Assembly: GCA_947455485.1 (NCBI GenBank)
Contig: CANGNV010000004.1
Coordinates: 1 to 64,000, forward strand
DNA length: 64,000 nucleotides
Source of the DNA: Burkholderiaceae bacterium
Lineage (GTDB): Bacteria > Pseudomonadota > Gammaproteobacteria > Burkholderiales > Burkholderiaceae
Direction: 5' to 3'
In this document: in pieces, positions 60,987-64,000 of the stretch
Position numbering within the stretch: position 1 is the stretch's first letter
Layout of the letters: every line of letters starts with the position of its first letter
Notes under the pieces: generated by a model
The model's input: only the letters and a program-made list of their open reading frames with translations
What the model was told of the DNA's origin: nothing
The model's database searches: none
Translations under genes and position numbers: made by a program

Positions 60987-61525
60987 TAGTCTTCCGTCCC
61001 GCGATTAGCGCCCTTGAATGATTCAGGGCGATGACGCTTTTTAGGTTCAGGGCGATAGTTCTCGTTAACATACTCTTGCAACCAAGAGGCATGCTCTGGA
61101 GACAGGGGAATGTTATCCACTGACTCACCACCATCCAATAAACGACCTGCTTCGTTATAGCTAACACTAATACGGTGAGGGACGGCAAAGCTTGCTTCAG
61201 ATTTAGCTAGCTCGATAGACTGAGCATCAATGTAGCGTTCGATATCTTCCTCTAAGCGCCACATCACAAACCAACAAGGCTGAGTAGCAGAGAGGTTTAG
61301 GTAGTAGCCTTCACTCTCATCCGGGAAGAGACTCAGTTCATAGCCGGTAAATAGCCAAGACTCACCTTGATCATCACGCCCTAGAAACTGACCAATAATT
61401 TTTCCCTCTTCTCCGGGTGCATTATTAAATTGCCCAAAATCCGGCAACACCTCCTGCGGCGCCCACCGATATGAAATCCAGGGGTTATCAATAAACTGCT
61501 TACGCATGACAACTGCAAAACGCAT
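60986..61525 (-). CDS. DUF3305 domain protein
   Basis: A 179-residue protein. NPWISYRWAPQEVLPD and GYYLNLSATQPCWFVMWRL with ISVSYNEAGRLLDGGESVDNIPLSPEHASWLQEYVNENYRPE are the DUF3305 pattern. It is the gene before DUF3306 in FDH clusters. No catalytic motif is obvious; may work with the ferredoxin-like protein. Spacing to Mrp upstream is 6 bases, so these genes form one operon starting at mrp. Confidence 0.88.
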   Translation of the reverse strand: MRFAVVMRKQFIDNPWISYRWAPQEVLPDFGQFNNAPGEEGKIIGQFLGRDDQGESWLFTGYELSLFPDESEGYYLNLSATQPCWFVMWRLEEDIERYIDAQSIELAKSEASFAVPHRISVSYNEAGRLLDGGESVDNIPLSPEHASWLQEYVNENYRPEPKKRHRPESFKGANRGTED

Positions 61526-61531
61526 AAGGCC

Positions 61532-62626
61532 TTAGGTGTTCTGAATCACAATGTTAGGAAATTTACTGCTCATGTCTTTTGAAAGCGCCGCTACTTTAAT
61601 GGCAACCCGTCTTGCAATTGTTTTATAAATTGCACTGATAGCGCCATCAGGATCGGCTACTACTGTTGGACGACCCGCATCTGCTTGCTCACGAATCGAT
61701 AAATTCAGTGGTAAGTCACCCAGGAAATCAACGCCGTATTCTTTACACATCTTTTGGCCACCGCCAGTACCGAACACATGTTCCTCATGACCGCAACTTG
61801 GGCAGACATAGGTACTCATATTTTCGATGATGCCCACGATCGGCACACCAACCTTCTCAAACATTTTTAAGCCCTTACGCGCATCCAGCAAAGCAATATC
61901 TTGAGGAGTGGTCACAATGACTGCGCCGGTGACGGGCACCTTTTGAGCCAGTGTTAACTGAATATCACCAGTACCTGGGGGCATATCCACAATCAGGTAA
62001 TCCAGATCACGCCAACGAGTTTGACGCAACAGTTGCTCCAAAGCAGATGTCACCATGGGGCCACGCCACACCATTGGCGCATCATCATCGATCAAGAAAC
62101 CAATGGAGCTTGCTTGAAGGCCGTGACCTTCCATTGGCTCCATCGTGTTTTCTTCTATTGACTCTGGTCTGCCTGTAATGCCTAGCATCATCGGTTGACT
62201 CGGACCGTAGATATCTGCATCCAACATACCAACTTGCGCACCTTCAGCCGCTAAAGCTAAAGCTAGGTTGACTGCAGTAGTAGACTTTCCTACTCCGCCC
62301 TTACCACTGGCAACAGCAATAATATTTTTTACATTCGGCAATAGTTTGACGCCGCGTTGGACAGCATGCGCAACGATTTGACTGCTGACATTGACGCTGA
62401 CATTTTTCACATCAGGCAATTCGCGAAGCACAGCAATCACGGATTTACGAATAGCATCAAACTGACTTTTTGCTGGATAACCCAAAACAATGTCTAGGCT
62501 AATATCGCCACCATCTACTTTTAGATTTCTGACGCTCTTTGCCGACACAAAATCAATTTGCGTATTTGGGTCAATCAAACCCTTTAATGCTGCTTGCACA
62601 GCCTCTACAGTTAGCGCCACCGACAT
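61532..62626 (-). CDS. mrp: Mrp/ApbC Fe-S cluster carrier ATPase
   Basis: A 364-residue P-loop ATPase that moves [4Fe-4S] clusters to apo-proteins. N-terminal MIP18/DUF59 domain (res ~1-95) with IDFVSAKSVRNLKVDGGDISLDIVLGYP. Walker A is ASGKGGVGKSTTAVNLALALAAEG, switch VDMPPGTGDIQLT, and a C-terminal cluster-binding CPSCG. Heading the FDH accessory operon makes sense for supplying the many clusters of the alpha, beta and ferredoxin-like proteins. Confidence 0.93.
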   Translation of the reverse strand: MSVALTVEAVQAALKGLIDPNTQIDFVSAKSVRNLKVDGGDISLDIVLGYPAKSQFDAIRKSVIAVLRELPDVKNVSVNVSSQIVAHAVQRGVKLLPNVKNIIAVASGKGGVGKSTTAVNLALALAAEGAQVGMLDADIYGPSQPMMLGITGRPESIEENTMEPMEGHGLQASSIGFLIDDDAPMVWRGPMVTSALEQLLRQTRWRDLDYLIVDMPPGTGDIQLTLAQKVPVTGAVIVTTPQDIALLDARKGLKMFEKVGVPIVGIIENMSTYVCPSCGHEEHVFGTGGGQKMCKEYGVDFLGDLPLNLSIREQADAGRPTVVADPDGAISAIYKTIARRVAIKVAALSKDMSSKFPNIVIQNT

Positions 62627-62655
62627 CTCCTAAGAAGAACAATCCCGCAAGGGGA

Positions 62656-62676
62656 TCCCAATAAGGTCTATTGGGA
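62656..62676. promoter_or_regulatory. Inverted repeat upstream of mrp
   Basis: TCCCAATA-AGGTC-TATTGGGA, perfect 8-bp arms with a 5-base spacer, 30-50 bases before the mrp start. It could be an operator or a hairpin in the 5' leader. Confidence 0.45.
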
Positions 62677-62728
62677 GGTATTACAAATAATGGAATAGTG
62701 GGTAGATTAACCGCACATGCAAAAAATT

Positions 62729-62756
62729 GCTTAAAACGAGATTGGGAAATCTCGTT
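62729..62756 (-). terminator. Terminator after the pit gene
   Basis: On the minus strand AACGAGATT-TCCC-AATCTCGTT, then TTTAAGCAATTTTTT. It separates the phosphate transporter operon from mrp. Confidence 0.8.
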
Positions 62757-62764
62757 AGAGCGAC

Positions 62765-63775
62765 TTAAAAAATAAGGAGGCTCAGGTAGTAAACCGCCAT
62801 AGACATCAAGGCAGTGGCAGGAATAGTAAAGATCCAAGCCCAAACGATATTGCCAGCAACCCCCCAACGAACTGCGCTAGCGCGTTGAGTTGAGCCAACA
62901 CCAACAATAGCCCCAGTAATTGTGTGGGTAGTAGATACAGGAACCCCAAGAGCTGTTGCCATAAATAAGGTGATTGCACCGCCTGTTTCAGCACAGAAAC
63001 CACCGACAGGTTTGAGCTTAGTCAGCTTCTGACCCATCGTTTTAACAATTCTCCAACCACCAAACATCGTACCCATCGCAATAGCGATGTAGCAAGAAAT
63101 AATCGTCCAGGTAGGCGGCATACTCGCGCCCGCTTCTGCGTAACCAGTAATGATCAGTAAGAGCCAAATGATGCCGATGGTCTTCTGCGCATCGTTACCA
63201 CCATGACCCAAACTGTATGCACTTGCGGAAACTAGCTGTAAGCGTCTAAACCAACGATCTGTTTTTGAGAGATTAGCATTGCGACAAACCCAAGCTACCA
63301 ACAACATCATTAGTGAGCCCAATAAGAAGCCCACCAAAGGCGAGATAAAGATAAAGGAAACGGTCTTGATAATTCCTGACCACACCAAACCATCAACGCC
63401 AGCCTTAGGCAAAGCCGCACCAACAAGGCCGCCAATCAACGCATGGGAAGAGCTTGAGGGAATGCCGTAATACCAAGTAACTACATTCCAGATGATGGCC
63501 CCAACTAGCGCCCCAAAGATTACGTGCAAATCAACTGCGGCAGGATGAACAATCCCCTTGCCTACGGTAGCGGCAACGCTCAGATGGAAAATAAAGATTG
63601 CCAGGAAGTTAAAGAAGGCAGCGAATACCACTGCCTGCTGAGGTTTGAGCACCCCAGTAGATACAACGGTAGCAATAGAGTTGGCGGCATCATGAAATCC
63701 GTTCATGAAATCGAATGCCAAAGCCAGCGCTACTAAAAGCGCTACTACCCAAAATGCGACTTCTATGGAGGCCAA
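62765..63775 (-). CDS. pit: PiT family inorganic phosphate transporter
   Basis: A 336-residue inner membrane symporter importing metal-phosphate with protons or sodium. The two PiT signature copies are visible: DFMNGFHDAANSIATVVSTGVL near the N-terminus and SLGHGGNDAQKTIGIIWLLLI in the middle. GVPVSTTHTITGAIVGVGS is also typical. TTG start with AAGG upstream. DUF47 gene lies 12 bases upstream on the same strand, its usual partner. Confidence 0.92.
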   Translation of the reverse strand: MASIEVAFWVVALLVALALAFDFMNGFHDAANSIATVVSTGVLKPQQAVVFAAFFNFLAIFIFHLSVAATVGKGIVHPAAVDLHVIFGALVGAIIWNVVTWYYGIPSSSSHALIGGLVGAALPKAGVDGLVWSGIIKTVSFIFISPLVGFLLGSLMMLLVAWVCRNANLSKTDRWFRRLQLVSASAYSLGHGGNDAQKTIGIIWLLLIITGYAEAGASMPPTWTIISCYIAIAMGTMFGGWRIVKTMGQKLTKLKPVGGFCAETGGAITLFMATALGVPVSTTHTITGAIVGVGSTQRASAVRWGVAGNIVWAWIFTIPATALMSMAVYYLSLLIF

Positions 63776-63786
63776 CTTATTTAACC

Positions 63787-64000
63787 TTAAGAATTTTCAA
63801 GAACGATGCCTTCAACCAAATTGGCAACGTCTTCACATTTATCGGTAACTTCTTCGAGCAACTCATAAATACGCTGTAACTTGATCAGCTCGCGCACTTC
63901 GATATCTTCGCGGAATAGCTTGGTGATCGCGGTAGAAAGCAAGCGGTCTGCACCAGACTCTAGGTGATCAATCTCATCACAGGTCTTTAGCGCTGCTTTA
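63787..64000 (-). CDS. DUF47 (PhoU-like) protein, partial
   Basis: Only the C-terminal 70 residues lie in the window; the N-terminus is beyond base 64000. The visible part (CDEIDHLESGADRLLSTAI, then LFREDIEVRELIKLQRIYELLEEVTDKCEDVANLVEGIVLENS) is the DUF47/TIGR00153 helical family, relatives of PhoU that accompany Pit transporters and may control their phosphate flux. Co-transcribed with pit. Confidence 0.88.
   Translation of the reverse strand, partial: KAALKTCDEIDHLESGADRLLSTAITKLFREDIEVRELIKLQRIYELLEEVTDKCEDVANLVEGIVLENS

Noticed and set aside
1-64000. tRNA, rRNA, CRISPR, IS or prophage features
   Set aside because: No cloverleaf, repeat-spacer array, transposase or phage gene was recognised by eye; a tRNAscan or ISfinder search would be decisive.

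Overview
This window reads as a chromosomal segment of a free-living betaproteobacterium, most likely Polynucleobacter or a close Burkholderiaceae relative. The inference rests on dense, moderate-GC coding, orphan Bug-type tricarboxylate-binding receptors (three), a DUF3305/DUF3306 formate dehydrogenase cluster, alanine/lysine-rich small proteins and a PuuD-like membrane protein. No rRNA, tRNA, CRISPR array, insertion sequence or prophage gene was seen by eye. No gene-free stretch exceeds 300 bases; the largest gaps are 29994-30200 and 45484-45676, and both hold inverted repeats.

Layout. 0-9.2 kb: ribosomal protein L31, a membrane glycosyltransferase, a MATE exporter, two small envelope proteins, a Bug receptor, an unusual DsbB-like protein with an unlisted DUF5993 partner, a crotonase-fold protein, a FAH-family hydrolase, a SemiSWEET transporter and an exported beta-rich protein. 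9.2-11.5 kb: feoAB behind a clear Fur box. 11.5-14.5 kb: oxyanion locus, with a ModE-like regulator and ModA on one strand and tungstate receptor TupA plus a Mop molbindin on the other. 14.5-20.2 kb: GNAT, thioesterase, thiol dioxygenase, RhlE-type helicase, SelD and a 3-hydroxyisobutyrate dehydrogenase. 20-30 kb: histone-like and phasin-like proteins, two Bug receptors, a four-module rhodanese, a Tat-exported FAH protein, a truncated haemoglobin, a flavoprotein, a channel-like membrane protein and a LOG protein. 30-43.4 kb: a beta-CASP nuclease, NnrD, EamA transporters, a nitrobindin-like protein, an aminotransferase, an FMN hydroxyacid dehydrogenase, a DUF4239-like operon with small proteins, old yellow enzyme, OxyR, and rubredoxin with its reductase. 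43.4-50.5 kb: PuuD-like protein, BDH, YqaA, acyl-CoA dehydrogenase plus CoA-transferase, cardiolipin synthase, a nuclease and a BFD-like protein. 50.5-62.6 kb: TupB and TupC next to a complete membrane-bound formate dehydrogenase cluster with maturation genes and Mrp. 62.7-64 kb: Pit phosphate transporter and its DUF47 partner, which is cut by the window edge.

How it fits together. The main theme is a metal supply chain for a periplasmic molybdenum or tungsten formate dehydrogenase. Receptor, sensor and storage protein sit at 11.5-14.5 kb; permease and ATPase sit about 36 kb away beside the enzyme; iron uptake (FeoAB), Fe-S delivery (Mrp), a six-cluster ferredoxin-like protein and a TorD chaperone complete it. 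The catalytic subunit uses cysteine rather than selenocysteine, so SelD probably serves another selenium pathway. The fdh promoter region carries a perfect FNR-type box and a second palindrome. Function calls rest on motif recognition by eye; no database search was run.
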